Of a stretch of DNA of 64,000 nucleotides, positions 18,976 to 28,374 are shown one piece after another. Below the pieces are notes generated by a model. That model ran no database searches. It saw nothing but the letters and a program-made list of their open reading frames with translations, and had not been told where the DNA came from. Source of the stretch: Lentibacter algarum (GTDB lineage Bacteria; Pseudomonadota; Alphaproteobacteria; Rhodobacterales; Rhodobacteraceae); contig NZ_CP158687.1 of NCBI RefSeq assembly GCF_040580765.1, positions 2,604,001 to 2,668,000 of the forward strand, given 5' to 3'. Position 1 is the stretch's first letter. Each line of letters starts with the position of its first letter. Position numbers and translations under genes: made by a program.

Positions 18976-19287
18976 ATGCAAACCCACAAAGCCAAACGCG
19001 TCGAAATCACCATTGAAAAAATCATGCAGTCGCGCCTGTCGGACGCGCTTGTCAAAGCCGATGTCCACGGCTTCACAATCCTCCCCGTGTATGGCGGTTC
19101 AGGCCGCTCGGGCCTCTGGGATCGGACAGGCCAAGTCGGCCGCGCCGAAGGCATGGTGCAATTCATCTGCATCGTGCGTGAAGAGCGTCTCGACGCCTTG
19201 CTCACCGCTGCCTTCAAAGTCGTGGAAAAGCACATCGGCGTCGTCAATATCACTGATTGCGAAGTCTTGCGCGCCGAGCGCTTCTAG
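18976..19287 (+). CDS. sbtB: SbtB-like PII family regulator
   Basis: 103 residues, the ferredoxin-like PII fold: N-terminal AKRVEITIEKIMQSRLSDAL, a T-loop region at about 40-60 (PVYGGSGRSGLWDRTG) and a C-terminal IGVVNITDCEVLRAERF. The T-loop lacks the uridylylated Tyr pattern of GlnB, as in SbtB. Coupled to sbtA, so it probably tunes bicarbonate uptake by nucleotide binding. Confidence 0.85.
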   Translation: MQTHKAKRVEITIEKIMQSRLSDALVKADVHGFTILPVYGGSGRSGLWDRTGQVGRAEGMVQFICIVREERLDALLTAAFKVVEKHIGVVNITDCEVLRAERF

Positions 19288-19309
19288 GGGCGAGGGATCT
19301 CCCGGCATC

Positions 19310-19338
19310 GGTCGGATTTGGCTCAGCCAAATTCGACC
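19310..19338. repeat. TCGGAT-family hairpin, bidirectional terminator
   Basis: Between convergent sbtB and the DUF4139 gene. GGTCGGATTTGGC, loop TCA, GCCAAATTCGACC, with one G-T pair. Same outer bases as the copies at 13424, 23687 and 35216 but a different inner stem that still pairs. No TTTTTCTTTCC module here. Confidence 0.75.
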
Positions 19339-19341
19339 GCC

Positions 19342-20973
19342 CTACTGCAAAACTTTCCCTTCTGGCCACTCAAGCTGATACTTTAGCGTCACAGATTGTT
19401 TGCTGCCCGCGCCCAGTTCAAACGCCCACGCCAGCACACCCTGCCTGTTGTCATAATTCTGCTCGCTCGGGCGCGGGCTGGCCTGCCAGTCAATCGCAAG
19501 CTCCTCCTGCTCTGAGTATGGCACACGGTCAAACAGCTTCACAGGCCAGTCCTGCCCCGTCAGGTTTTCCACTTCAATGACAACCTCCTCGCTCAACTCA
19601 GTTGAGCGGCTGATCATCCCGCGATCCCCCTCGTTGCGCGTCACACTCCGCATCAAGCGCAAGCCGTCAATCGCTCCAAAGGGAATATCCGCCTCCGCCC
19701 CGGCAGGGATAACCTCATTCAAACTGCTCTGGCCCATAAAGCGCCCGTCAAGATAGAGGTTCATATACGGCGTTGGTAAAATAAGCTCGCCCGTGTCATT
19801 GGTGATACCCGCCATCATAAAGCCCGTGGCGTCATAGAGCGGCGCTGCAAAAGCCAGCACCTCCGCGTCAGTCTCCACAGTGCCAAGCGTAATACGCAAA
19901 CTGTCAGCCCGATTGGCTACACTCACTGGCTCGGGGTAGTCATAAGTCACAGCCAGCCCGTCATAGCTTGGCGCAGCCACCGCCGCATCGGCCACAACCA
20001 TCGGCGCTTCCGCAAGCGCACCCTCGCGCGAAAGACTGCTCAGTTCTATCTGCTTGCTCTGGCGCGGCATTGCCATAGGCGGGTCCATAACCCCGCGCTG
20101 CCAGCCAAAAACCTCGTTCGGCTCGATCTGTTCGCTCGGCCGCACAGTCGAAAGCGTCAGACTCACACCAGCCCAGTCTTCCCCTGTGCCTTGACGGATC
20201 ATCGCTCCCCGCTCAATCGACAGCCGCCCCTCTTGCTTGTCCAACCGCATGTCATAGGTTGGCATCCAACCCGCATCATAATGCATATAAGACACAGTGA
20301 TCACACCTTCCGCCGCACTCTCGGAACTGGCCGCAATGCTGAGCTGCACACTCCCCTCGTCTTCGGTCTGCAGCGCTGCCAGCACCTGCTCTGCCGTCGC
20401 CAGAGCCTCACGCGCCTCCCTCAAGGATCGCTCTGCTTCATCGGCGCGAAACTTCGCATCAAAGCTCGCCTGCCGCGCCGCCAAAGTCTCCTCACCGATC
20501 ATCACAGCCAAGTCGCGCAGCGCGCCTGCATCCATGCCAGCGGTCTTTTCGCCCTCGCCGAGCCCACGCAGAAAAGACACCCGTGCATCGGCGGCCTCGC
20601 TCTCCAGCCGGATCATCAAGACATCAGCCTCGCCCTTGCGCAGTAGCGCTGCAAGCCGCTCCACATCGGCCTTCGCCGCCTCGATTTCTTCGCTCACAGA
20701 GGCATCTCGCGGCAGCACATAATCACTGCGCCCCGTGATTGCGCCCATCCGCGCGCCAGTCATTTCGACACGCACACGCGACAGATCGGTCGAGCGCGGC
20801 AAATCTGTCAAGATAAGCTCATGCCCCCCTGCAGGCATCACATAAGGAACCCGTCGCACAATGGTGGCCCCCTGCGGATAAAGCGTAACTTCAGACACAT
20901 CGCTCGTGAGCGGGATGATATCGGCCATAACAACCGAAGGAAAAAGCGACAAAACAAGAGCCGTAACGCGCAT
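19342..20973 (-). CDS. Exported DUF4139 (MuiA-type) protein
   Basis: 543 residues: signal peptide about 1-17 (VTALVLSLFPSVVMA), an N-terminal DUF4140-like beta region (TLYPQGATIVRRV), a long charged helical stretch at about 90-205 likely to be coiled coil, and the C-terminal DUF4139 domain (YMHYDAGWMPTYDMRLD onward). Family members are called mucoidy inhibitor A or are unannotated. Likely periplasmic; function unknown. A lone gene set off by composite repeats on both sides. Confidence 0.85.
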   Translation of the reverse strand: MRVTALVLSLFPSVVMADIIPLTSDVSEVTLYPQGATIVRRVPYVMPAGGHELILTDLPRSTDLSRVRVEMTGARMGAITGRSDYVLPRDASVSEEIEAAKADVERLAALLRKGEADVLMIRLESEAADARVSFLRGLGEGEKTAGMDAGALRDLAVMIGEETLAARQASFDAKFRADEAERSLREAREALATAEQVLAALQTEDEGSVQLSIAASSESAAEGVITVSYMHYDAGWMPTYDMRLDKQEGRLSIERGAMIRQGTGEDWAGVSLTLSTVRPSEQIEPNEVFGWQRGVMDPPMAMPRQSKQIELSSLSREGALAEAPMVVADAAVAAPSYDGLAVTYDYPEPVSVANRADSLRITLGTVETDAEVLAFAAPLYDATGFMMAGITNDTGELILPTPYMNLYLDGRFMGQSSLNEVIPAGAEADIPFGAIDGLRLMRSVTRNEGDRGMISRSTELSEEVVIEVENLTGQDWPVKLFDRVPYSEQEELAIDWQASPRPSEQNYDNRQGVLAWAFELGAGSKQSVTLKYQLEWPEGKVLQ

Positions 20974-21088
20974 GAGAACCTCCTAAATACCGCCCCACAA
21001 GACGCGAACACAGCCAGAGGCGCAAGCCCAGCCCTTCCATCACCTCCAAGCAGACAGCTTTCTAAGCAAGCCTCCGCCGACCGGAACG

Positions 21089-21134
21089 TCTTTTTCTTTC
21101 CAAACATATCCAAGGGAGTCTGGAGGAGCGCCCC
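21089..21134. repeat. Composite repeat module 1 alone
   Basis: TCTTTTTCTTTCC, then ACATATCC and GGGAGTCTGGAGG. Matches the left module of the repeats at 13366, 23600 and 35166 but the TCGGAT hairpin is absent. Lies between the DUF4139 gene start and the end of asd. Confidence 0.6.
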
Positions 21135-21174
21135 AGCGAGCAGCCAAAAAGCGCCGGAAGACATACCCCAAAAC

Positions 21175-21202
21175 GAAAAGGGCCAGCCTCTCAGCCAGCC
21201 CT
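21175..21202 (-). terminator. Terminator after asd
   Basis: On the minus strand, arms AGGGCTGGC and GCTGGCCCT (21202-21194 and 21087-21079 in the local order, that is 21194-21202 and 21179-21187 taken together) pair with two G-T wobbles around loop TGAGAG, followed by CTTTTCGTTTT. Lies 25 bases beyond the asd stop. The arm positions to use are 21194-21202 and 21079+100, i.e. 21179-21187. Confidence 0.75.
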
Positions 21203-21226
21203 CCCAAATCTCGTCTCAAAGCGCTT

Positions 21227-22249
21227 TTAGCCCTTTTTGAGAACCTCACGACCCAACAGCTCGGCAATCTGAACAGCGTTCAGAGCCGCACCCTTGCGCA
21301 GATTGTCTGACACACACCAAAGGTTCAGACCGTTATCAATCGTGCTGTCTTGGCGAATGCGGCTGATAAAGGTCGCAAAGTCACCGACACATTCAACAGG
21401 GCTAACATAACCACCGTCTTCGCGCTTATCGATCACCATCACACCGGGCGATTCCCGCAAAATGTCGCGCGCCTCGTCTTCGTCGAGGAAGTCCTCAAAC
21501 TCAATGTTGATCGCTTCGGAGTGCCCGACAAAAACAGGCACGCGCACACAGGTAGCCGTCACTTTGATCGACTTATCGATAATCTTCTTGGTCTCTGCGA
21601 CCATCTTCCACTCTTCTTTGGTGGAGCCGTCTTCCATAAACACATCGATGTGCGGAATGACGTTAAAAGCGATCTGCTTGGTGAATTTTTTCGGCGGCTT
21701 ATTGTCCGTCGGATTGTAGATGCTCTTGGTCTGGTCCCAAAGCTCGTCAATGCCCTCTTTGCCCGCACCCGAAACAGACTGATACGTGCTCACAACAACC
21801 CGCTTGATGCGCGCGCGATCGTGCAAAGGCTTCAGCGCCACAACCATCTGCGCGGTCGAGCAGTTCGGGTTGGCGATGATGTTCTTCTTGGCATAGTCAT
21901 GGATCGCCTCTGGGTTCACCTCAGGCACAATCAACGGGATCTCTGAATCATAGCGATAAAGCGAGGAGTTATCGATCACAACACAACCAGCCTTCGCAGC
22001 CAACGGCGCATAGGTCTTTGTCGCTTCCGAGCCGACAGCAAACAATGCCATGTCCCAGCCCGCAAAATCAAACGTGTCCAGATCCGTCGTCTTGAGGGTC
22101 TTGTCGCCAAAGCTCACTTCCGTACCGATAGAACGGCGGCTCGCCAAAACGGCGATCTTATCCACGGGAAAATGGCGCTCCGCGAGGATGTTCAGCATTT
22201 CACGACCCACATTGCCAGTGGCGCCGACGACAACAACGTTATAGCCCAT
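21227..22249 (-). CDS. asd: Aspartate-semialdehyde dehydrogenase
   Basis: 340 residues, normal for Asd, which makes aspartate semialdehyde for lysine, threonine, methionine and murein. NADP-binding GATGNVGREML at about 9-19 and catalytic Cys130 in ANPNCSTAQM. The ATG at 22249 has AAGGAG eight bases upstream; a TTG one codon earlier is less likely. A 7-bp hairpin (22318-22337) lies upstream, but I see no lysine-riboswitch-like leader. Confidence 0.98.
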   Translation of the reverse strand: MGYNVVVVGATGNVGREMLNILAERHFPVDKIAVLASRRSIGTEVSFGDKTLKTTDLDTFDFAGWDMALFAVGSEATKTYAPLAAKAGCVVIDNSSLYRYDSEIPLIVPEVNPEAIHDYAKKNIIANPNCSTAQMVVALKPLHDRARIKRVVVSTYQSVSGAGKEGIDELWDQTKSIYNPTDNKPPKKFTKQIAFNVIPHIDVFMEDGSTKEEWKMVAETKKIIDKSIKVTATCVRVPVFVGHSEAINIEFEDFLDEDEARDILRESPGVMVIDKREDGGYVSPVECVGDFATFISRIRQDSTIDNGLNLWCVSDNLRKGAALNAVQIAELLGREVLKKG

Positions 22250-22317
22250 CAAAAAGACTCCTTATGTCTAGGACATGGCCCCATAGCCCAGTGTGCGCCC
22301 AGAATAAAGAGCCTTAA

Positions 22318-22337
22318 CGCGTTTCAAGCAAAACGCG
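22318..22337. other. Hairpin upstream of asd
   Basis: CGCGTTT (22318-22324), loop CAAGCA, AAACGCG (22331-22337). Perfect 7-bp stem about 70 bases upstream of the asd start, with no T run. May be part of a leader or a protein site. Confidence 0.35.
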
Positions 22338-22403
22338 CGCGCTCTGGCAGCCGATAGGCCCCTTCAAATTGTTTTTATGCCTCAACTCTACTGCGAAGCA
22401 GTC

Positions 22404-23582
22404 TTAGTCGGTTCGATCCTGCGCAAAGACGTAAATAAAGAGCCCAAGTGCCACAAGGGCGCCATAAAAGACAAAAAGCGCCTGATAAGGCTCGGCGGGG
22501 CTAACAGCCCCCTCGGCCACACGCGCATAAAGCCGTCCCGTCAACATCTGCATCACACCGACCCCACCAATGGCAAAAAGGTTCATCAACGTGACCCCGC
22601 GGCCCACAAGGTGCGGCGGGAAAAACGCACGCCCATGCGCCATCATCATAGGAAAAGACGCGCCAAAAAAGCCGATCATTGCAAAGATACCAACTGCGAG
22701 CCAAAGACTCTGCACCGAGACGAGCCCAAGCCAGAAACACCCCACCATCGACAGGATGTTCCCGCCAAAAATCACCCATTTACGCGTGCCCAACAGGCGA
22801 TCCAGCGGCCCATACGCAAAGGTCCCCGCAATCATCGCCGCGCCCATCAAAAGCGTAACATTGCCGACAAGCCCGTCCCCCGCGCCAAAAACATCGCGAA
22901 AAAATGGCCCGATCCAAAGCCCCCGCGCCCCCGCAGCGGGCGCATATTGAAACGCCATCAGAGGAAAGACGAGCCAAAGCGCAGGCATCTTGAGCAAATC
23001 AAAAAGCGAGCCTTTCACATCGGATTGCGCCGCTTCAGGATCGCGGACAATAAAGAAAAGCCCCAGCGCTGTGAGCACGCTCACAACAGCCGTGCCGCCC
23101 ACAACAGCCCGCCAGCCGAAGGCCTCTACTGCCAGCGTGGTTGGCAAAGCCGATGCAAGGTTGCCCACAGAACCAACACCCAGAATAACCGCCGCCAATG
23201 TGGCAAACACAGCCGCAGGATAGGTGCGCGCAAAAATATAGTAAGACGCCATCAAGACAGGCGAACACCCGACCCCAATCAAAAGCATCGCAATCGAGAT
23301 ATGCACAGGCGCACTCGCCAGAGCAAACACAGCCGCGCCGCCCCCGCCCCCAATCAGCAACAAAACAGACGCTGTGCGCCGCGGCCCAACCTTATCCAAA
23401 GCCCACCCGACAGGAATCTGCATCGCCGCAAAGGCCAAAAACCAAAGCCCCGAAGCCGTCGCCAGATCCTCAGGGCTCGCGCCCACATCGCGCTCGAGAA
23501 CCTCAGTCAAGACTGCCAGAAACGCCCGATAAAACTGGCTCAACACATAAGCAAAACACAGCAAAATCAAATCAACGCGCAT
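22404..23582 (-). CDS. MFS transporter
   Basis: 392 residues with about twelve hydrophobic segments, a major facilitator. Family marks: the segment ASGLWFLAFAAMQIPVGWALDKVGPRR at 43-69 holds the TM2-loop motif. Substrate not predictable. It stands alone between asd and the SDR gene; a composite repeat precedes its start. Confidence 0.85.
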   Translation of the reverse strand: MRVDLILLCFAYVLSQFYRAFLAVLTEVLERDVGASPEDLATASGLWFLAFAAMQIPVGWALDKVGPRRTASVLLLIGGGGGAAVFALASAPVHISIAMLLIGVGCSPVLMASYYIFARTYPAAVFATLAAVILGVGSVGNLASALPTTLAVEAFGWRAVVGGTAVVSVLTALGLFFIVRDPEAAQSDVKGSLFDLLKMPALWLVFPLMAFQYAPAAGARGLWIGPFFRDVFGAGDGLVGNVTLLMGAAMIAGTFAYGPLDRLLGTRKWVIFGGNILSMVGCFWLGLVSVQSLWLAVGIFAMIGFFGASFPMMMAHGRAFFPPHLVGRGVTLMNLFAIGGVGVMQMLTGRLYARVAEGAVSPAEPYQALFVFYGALVALGLFIYVFAQDRTD

Positions 23583-23598
23583 ATTTTTGCCCTTTCGG

Positions 23599-23715
23599 CT
23601 CTTTTTCTTTCCCCGAATATCCCAGGGGGTCTGGGGGATAGCGTTCCCCAGCTAACGGGGGAGTTTGAGCGGGTTTGCCCTCAACAGGTCGGATTTTCCA
23701 AAGGAAAATTCGATC
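23599..23715. repeat. Composite intergenic repeat after the SDR gene
   Basis: Module 1 at 23599-23636: TCTTTTTCTTTCC, GAATATCCC, GGGGGTCTGGGGG. A hairpin CTGGGG (23631-23636) with CCCCAG (23646-23651). Module 2 at 23687-23715: GGTCGGATTTTCC, loop AAA, GGAAAATTCGATC. Module 2 abuts the SDR stop codon directly, so it likely forms the mRNA 3' end of that operon. Confidence 0.75.
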
Positions 23716-24462
23716 TCAGATACACCGCCCGCCATCCACTTCCATACAGACCCCCGTGATCATGCTCGCCTCATCCGAGCACATAAAACAGGCCGCATTG
23801 CCGAGGTCTTCAGGCGTCGAAAATCGCCCAATTGGAATGGTCGAAATAAATTTTGCGCGCATCTCAGGCGTGTCTTCGCCCATGAAGCTTGCCAAAAGCG
23901 GCGTCTCCCCTGCAACAGGGTTGAGCGCATTGACCCGCACGCCATGCGGCGCCAATTCCACAGCCATCGCCTTTGTCGCCGTATTCATCCAGCCCTTGGA
24001 GGCGTTGTACCAGTTCAGGTTGGGGCGTGGGCTCACACCCGCAGTCGAGGCGATGTTCAAAATCGCACCCGCGCGACGCTGCTTCATAAAGGGCGCAAGC
24101 TCATGCGCAAAAAGATAGACCGATTTGCAATTCACAGCAAAAACACGGTCAAACTCTTCCTCGCTCACCTCTTCCATCGGCTTGGGCAAATGGGTGACGC
24201 CAGCATTGTTCACAAGGATATCCACCTCACCAAAGACTTGCCGCGCGGTCGCGACAGTCTCAGCAACATCAGCCGACACAGCCACATTCGCCACATGGCC
24301 AAAAGACCCTGCTCCCAGCTCTTCGGCCATGCCCATGGCTCCATCGTGGTTGATATCCACAATCATCACCTGCGCGCCCTCTGCCGCAAACTTCCGCGCA
24401 ATCCCTGCGCCAAAGCCGCTCGCACCGCCCGTGACAATCGCTGTTTTTCCCTCAAGTCGCAT
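23716..24462 (-). CDS. Short-chain dehydrogenase/reductase
   Basis: 248 residues, classical SDR: TGGASGFG near 11-18 for NAD(P), NNAG near 87-90, catalytic YNASK near 150-155, and a C-terminal ITGVCMEVDGGR. Oxidises or reduces an alcohol/ketone of unknown identity. Last gene of the ABC transporter-ALDH operon, so it probably works on the imported compound or its breakdown product. Confidence 0.92.
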   Translation of the reverse strand: MRLEGKTAIVTGGASGFGAGIARKFAAEGAQVMIVDINHDGAMGMAEELGAGSFGHVANVAVSADVAETVATARQVFGEVDILVNNAGVTHLPKPMEEVSEEEFDRVFAVNCKSVYLFAHELAPFMKQRRAGAILNIASTAGVSPRPNLNWYNASKGWMNTATKAMAVELAPHGVRVNALNPVAGETPLLASFMGEDTPEMRAKFISTIPIGRFSTPEDLGNAACFMCSDEASMITGVCMEVDGGRCI

Positions 24463-24474
24463 CGCGTCTTCTCC

Positions 24475-25254
24475 CTATTCGCTCACCGACAAAACCAAGA
24501 GCGCCTCATGGCGCGCCTTGGGCTCCATCTTCATCACAACATCTAAAAAGAACTTACCCGCAGCACAGGCCTGCGCATTGCTGACACTCTCAAGCCGCTC
24601 AAACGCCGCAAGCGCAGCCTCCGCCGTCGGGTCCGCCTCTGCCGCTGCGCTCAAAGCCGCTGCAATCTCCTCACTCACACGTTCCTGCATGGCTGATGAA
24701 AGCTGCTTTGGCGCGCGCGTGGCACCCAGCTTGGCTGCCTTATACTGGATTCGGTAGTATTCTTTCAAAGCAGGTGTATTGAGCCGCCCCGCCGTCTCTG
24801 CGGTCCGCCGCGCCACTTCGTTGGCAGGCAAGCGATTTTTAAAGATAAGGCCACAGTCCCGCTTGCCAAGCGCCTCGACCACAACTTGCTCGACCTTAAA
24901 GAAATAAACCAGCTCGCTGGGCGCTAGATGTCCCATCCCAAGGTCCAAAAGCGGCTGGAGCAGCCCCTGCGCCGCCTGAGCATTTTGCCAGTTGCCACGC
25001 CCTGCCGCCAATATTCGCTCTGCAATATGGTTGGCAATCTGACGATCGCCCAGCATTCGCTTCATCTGCGCCATGGCCAAATCAAGATTTTCCCCAGCAT
25101 AGCCGCTCTGCTCAATAGACTCGCGCATCCCTGGCAAAGTTGGAATTTCGCCCAAAATACGTACAATCTCTGCCTTGCTTGGCCCCTCTTGGGCAAAGCC
25201 TGTTTGCGCAACGAGCCCAAAGACGAAAATCAGAGAAGCCAAAAACCTGCGCAT
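24475..25254 (-). CDS. Exported protein of unknown function
   Basis: 259 residues from ATG 25254 (AAGGGG six bases upstream; a GTG one codon earlier is possible). Signal peptide about 1-21 ending TGFAQ. The mature part is helical, rich in Ala, Glu and Leu, with two Cys that could form a disulfide. No family recognised; DUF2059-like helical proteins are a possible comparison. Lies in line between ALDH and SDR genes with small gaps (12 and 63 bases), so probably part of that operon. Confidence 0.7.
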   Translation of the reverse strand: MRRFLASLIFVFGLVAQTGFAQEGPSKAEIVRILGEIPTLPGMRESIEQSGYAGENLDLAMAQMKRMLGDRQIANHIAERILAAGRGNWQNAQAAQGLLQPLLDLGMGHLAPSELVYFFKVEQVVVEALGKRDCGLIFKNRLPANEVARRTAETAGRLNTPALKEYYRIQYKAAKLGATRAPKQLSSAMQERVSEEIAAALSAAAEADPTAEAALAAFERLESVSNAQACAAGKFFLDVVMKMEPKARHEALLVLSVSE

Positions 25255-25317
25255 CACACGCCCCTTGTTATAAGGGTTTGATCATTGCCCGCCTGCGCGC
25301 CAATGGAAAGCACCAAT

Positions 25318-26769
25318 TCAGCCATGAAACGCAGCGACAGTTTTCAACGTGGTGAAGCCATACAGCGCTTCAAATCCCTTCTCGCGCCCATGGCCTGACT
25401 TGCCCACGCCGCCAAAGGGCAGCTCCACACCACCGCCCGCGCCGTAATTGTTGAGAAAGACCTGCCCCGCGCGAATGGCCTTCGCCAGCCGCATTTGTCG
25501 CGCGCCGTTCTGTGTCCAGACAGAGGCAACAAGCCCATACTCCGTCCCGTTGGCAATCGCGACAGCCTCCGCCTCGTCCTCAAACGGGATGATCACTTGC
25601 ACAGGCCCAAAAATCTCGTCGCGCGCCAGCGCATGGTCGGCGCTAACCCCTGCAAAAAGTGTCGGCGCCACAAAGTTTCCGCCCTCGGGTGCGTCGCTCA
25701 AAACGCCCTGCGCTGCCATCTCAAGGTCCGCGCCCTGAGCTAAAAACCCTGCGACAATCCCCTTCTGCTTGGCCGAAATCAATGGCCCCACATCCAGATC
25801 GGACATCGCCTGCCCAACCTTAAGCGCACCGTAGCGCTCAGCCATCCGCGCCGTCACCTCGTCATAAATCTTGCGCTGCACCAAAATGCGTGAAGAGGCC
25901 GAGCAGGTCTGCCCCGCGTTCTGTATCCCCGCATTGACAAGAAACGGTAGCGCCGCGTCCAAGTCCGCGTCTTCAAAGACAAGCTGGGGGCTCTTCCCGC
26001 CCAGCTCCAGCGTCACTGGTTTCACATGCCGCGCCGCCGCCATCTGGATCATACTCCCCGTCGCCACCGAGCCCGTGAAAGAGATGTGGTCAATCCCGTC
26101 ATGCCCGCTCAAAGCTGCGCCCGCCTCACTGCCAAGGCCCGGAACCACGTTCAAAACCCCGTCAGGCAGGCCCGCTTCCTTGGCGAGGTCCGCAAATGCC
26201 AGCGCCGTAAGGCACGCGTCTTCCGCAGGCTTCAGAACGCAACAGTTCCCCGCCGCCAAAGCCGCGCCAACAGAGCGCCCAATGATCTGCATCGGGTAAT
26301 TCCATGGAACGATGTGCGCCGTCACCCCATGTGGCTCTCGCAGCGTGTAAACGGTGTACCCGTCCAGATAAGGGATGCTTTCCCCCATCAGCTTGTCCGC
26401 CGCGCCACCGTAAAATTCGCAGTAGCGCGCCAGAGCAAGCGCATCGGCCCGCGCCTGTTTCAAAGGCTTGCCCACATCAAGCGCCTCAAGCCGCGCCAAA
26501 GCCTCTACACGCCCCTCCACAAGCTTGCCCAGCCGCATGAGTATCCGCCCGCGCTCCGCCGCTGGCGTCCTTGCCCAGCCGCCCTCAAAGGCCCGCCGCG
26601 CGGCGTCAATGGCCGCGTCAACATCGGCCTCTTGCCCCCGCGCAATCTCGCCGATCTGCTCTCCTGTTGAGGGGTTCATCAATGGCAAGGTCTGCCCACC
26701 TGCAGGTGCGACCCACGCGCCGCCAATCAAACATTTCGCAGGGTCAAACCCCAAATCCTCAAGGCTCAT
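25318..26769 (-). CDS. NAD(P)-dependent aldehyde dehydrogenase
   Basis: 483 residues, full-length ALDH superfamily. Catalytic Cys in NAGQTCSASSR and general-base Glu in TLELGGKSP, the cofactor motif FTGSVATG and the C-terminal FGGVGKSGHGREKG. Resembles betaine/gamma-aminobutyraldehyde-type enzymes, but substrate is not fixed. Thirteen bases downstream of the ABC ATPase gene. Confidence 0.92.
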   Translation of the reverse strand: MSLEDLGFDPAKCLIGGAWVAPAGGQTLPLMNPSTGEQIGEIARGQEADVDAAIDAARRAFEGGWARTPAAERGRILMRLGKLVEGRVEALARLEALDVGKPLKQARADALALARYCEFYGGAADKLMGESIPYLDGYTVYTLREPHGVTAHIVPWNYPMQIIGRSVGAALAAGNCCVLKPAEDACLTALAFADLAKEAGLPDGVLNVVPGLGSEAGAALSGHDGIDHISFTGSVATGSMIQMAAARHVKPVTLELGGKSPQLVFEDADLDAALPFLVNAGIQNAGQTCSASSRILVQRKIYDEVTARMAERYGALKVGQAMSDLDVGPLISAKQKGIVAGFLAQGADLEMAAQGVLSDAPEGGNFVAPTLFAGVSADHALARDEIFGPVQVIIPFEDEAEAVAIANGTEYGLVASVWTQNGARQMRLAKAIRAGQVFLNNYGAGGGVELPFGGVGKSGHGREKGFEALYGFTTLKTVAAFHG

Positions 26770-26781
26770 ATCGCTCTCCTC

Positions 26782-28374
26782 TCAAGCGCTGCGTTTCTTC
26801 GGAAGCTGTGGCACGGCAGCAATCAGCTCTCTCGTATAGGCATGCTTCGGGCGCTCAAAAACATCCGCTGTCGCGCCCTCTTCCACAATCTCGCCCGCCT
26901 GCATCACAAGGCAGCGGTCAGTCACATTTCGCACCACACTCAAGTCATGCGAGATAAAAAGATAGGTCAGCCCAAAGCGTGCCCCGAGATCTGCGAGCAA
27001 GTCGAGTATCTGCGCACGAATGCTCACATCCAAAGCGCTGACAGCCTCATCCAGAATGATCAGCTCAGGCTTGATAATCAGCGCCCGCGCAATCGCGATC
27101 CGTTGCCTCTGCCCGCCCGAAAATTCGTGGATATACTTATCCGCATCCGCCGCGCTCAAGCCCACCTTCTCAAGCGCGCTGATAATAGCCATCTCACGCG
27201 CGCCGCCCACAGGCGGATCATCCAGCAAATGAAACGGCTCAGCCACCAAGCGCCCGACTTTCCAGCGCGGGTTAAAGCTCCCGTATGGGTCTTGAAACAC
27301 CACATGCATCTTGCGGCGCACGGCACGGTTGGGCCGCTTACCACTAAACACGGGCTCACCATCCAGCAGGATTTCGCCGCCCTGCACCTCCTCAAGCCCT
27401 AGAATGGCCCGCGTCAAAGTGCTCTTGCCGCAGCCGCTTTCGCCCACAAGCCCAAGGCTCTCGCCACGCCGGATGTCAAAACTCACGCCCTTCACCGCGC
27501 GAAAATGCTTCGCTCCACCAAAGAGGCCCGCGCGCGGCAAAGCATAGTCGCGCACAACGTTCCGCACACTGAGCAAAGGCGCTTCCAACACATGCTCTGA
27601 GCGCGCGGGCTGATGGTCTGACGCTTCCAAAAGCGCGAGCGAATAAGGGTGCCGCATCGTCTCGAAAATCGCAGGGCTTGCGCCGCTCTCCACAACCTCG
27701 CCCTTGCGCATAATCACGATCTCGTCGGCCATATCGGCAACAACAGCGAGGTCATGGGTGATCAGCAAAAGCCCCATCCCGTCTTCGCGCGCCAGCCGCT
27801 TCAACAGCCGCAGAACCTCCGCCTGCGTCGTCACATCGAGCGCCGTTGTCGGCTCATCGGCAATCAGAAGCTTCGGCTGCAAGGCAATCGCCATAGCAAT
27901 CACAACCCGCTGCCGCTGCCCGCCACTCAACTCATGTGGATAGCGGCTCAAGGGGAAGCGCTCTTCAGGCAGCTCACAACGGCGCAAAGCCTCGCGCGCG
28001 CGCTCTATAGCCTCGCGGCGGCTCACATTCTCATGGATACGGATCGTCTCCGCCACTTGGCGGCCAATCGTCTGGATAGGGTTGAGCGCCGTCATCGGCT
28101 CCTGAAACACCATGCCAACCTCGTTGCCCCTGAGGCCACAAAGCGCGCCTTCCTCAAGCTCAAGCATCTCGTGCCCACTCAACGCCACACGCCCCTCTGC
28201 CTGCGCGCCCTCCGGCAAAAGCTGCATAATCGCCAGCGCCGTCATCGACTTGCCAGACCCGCTCTCGCCAATCACCCCGACAATCTGCCCCGCCTCTACG
28301 CTCAAGGTGACATCCCGCAAAATCTGCGTGCCATGAATGCTCACATTCAGGTTCTCAACGCTCAAAAGGCTCAT
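26782..28374 (-). CDS. Oligopeptide-type ABC transporter, fused double ATP-binding protein
   Basis: 530 residues, two ABC domains in one chain, as if DppD and DppF were fused. First domain: Walker A GESGSGKS near 36-43, signature LSGGQRQR, Walker B LLIADEPT. Second: GESGCGKS near 310-317, [16 protein letters not shown]. The second Walker B ends DEAV rather than DEPT, as in several such fusions. Overlaps the permease gene by an ATGA. Confidence 0.93.
   Translation of the reverse strand: MSLLSVENLNVSIHGTQILRDVTLSVEAGQIVGVIGESGSGKSMTALAIMQLLPEGAQAEGRVALSGHEMLELEEGALCGLRGNEVGMVFQEPMTALNPIQTIGRQVAETIRIHENVSRREAIERAREALRRCELPEERFPLSRYPHELSGGQRQRVVIAMAIALQPKLLIADEPTTALDVTTQAEVLRLLKRLAREDGMGLLLITHDLAVVADMADEIVIMRKGEVVESGASPAIFETMRHPYSLALLEASDHQPARSEHVLEAPLLSVRNVVRDYALPRAGLFGGAKHFRAVKGVSFDIRRGESLGLVGESGCGKSTLTRAILGLEEVQGGEILLDGEPVFSGKRPNRAVRRKMHVVFQDPYGSFNPRWKVGRLVAEPFHLLDDPPVGGAREMAIISALEKVGLSAADADKYIHEFSGGQRQRIAIARALIIKPELIILDEAVSALDVSIRAQILDLLADLGARFGLTYLFISHDLSVVRNVTDRCLVMQAGEIVEEGATADVFERPKHAYTRELIAAVPQLPKKRSA

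Noticed and set aside
22253..22403. Lysine riboswitch before asd
   Set aside because: Only a short 7-bp hairpin is present. The gap is too small and lacks the multi-helix core.
22377..23759. 460-codon open frame on the plus strand
   Set aside because: It lies wholly opposite the MFS gene, is rich in Arg, His, Pro and Gln, and has no family likeness. It is the antisense shadow of codon bias in the MFS gene.
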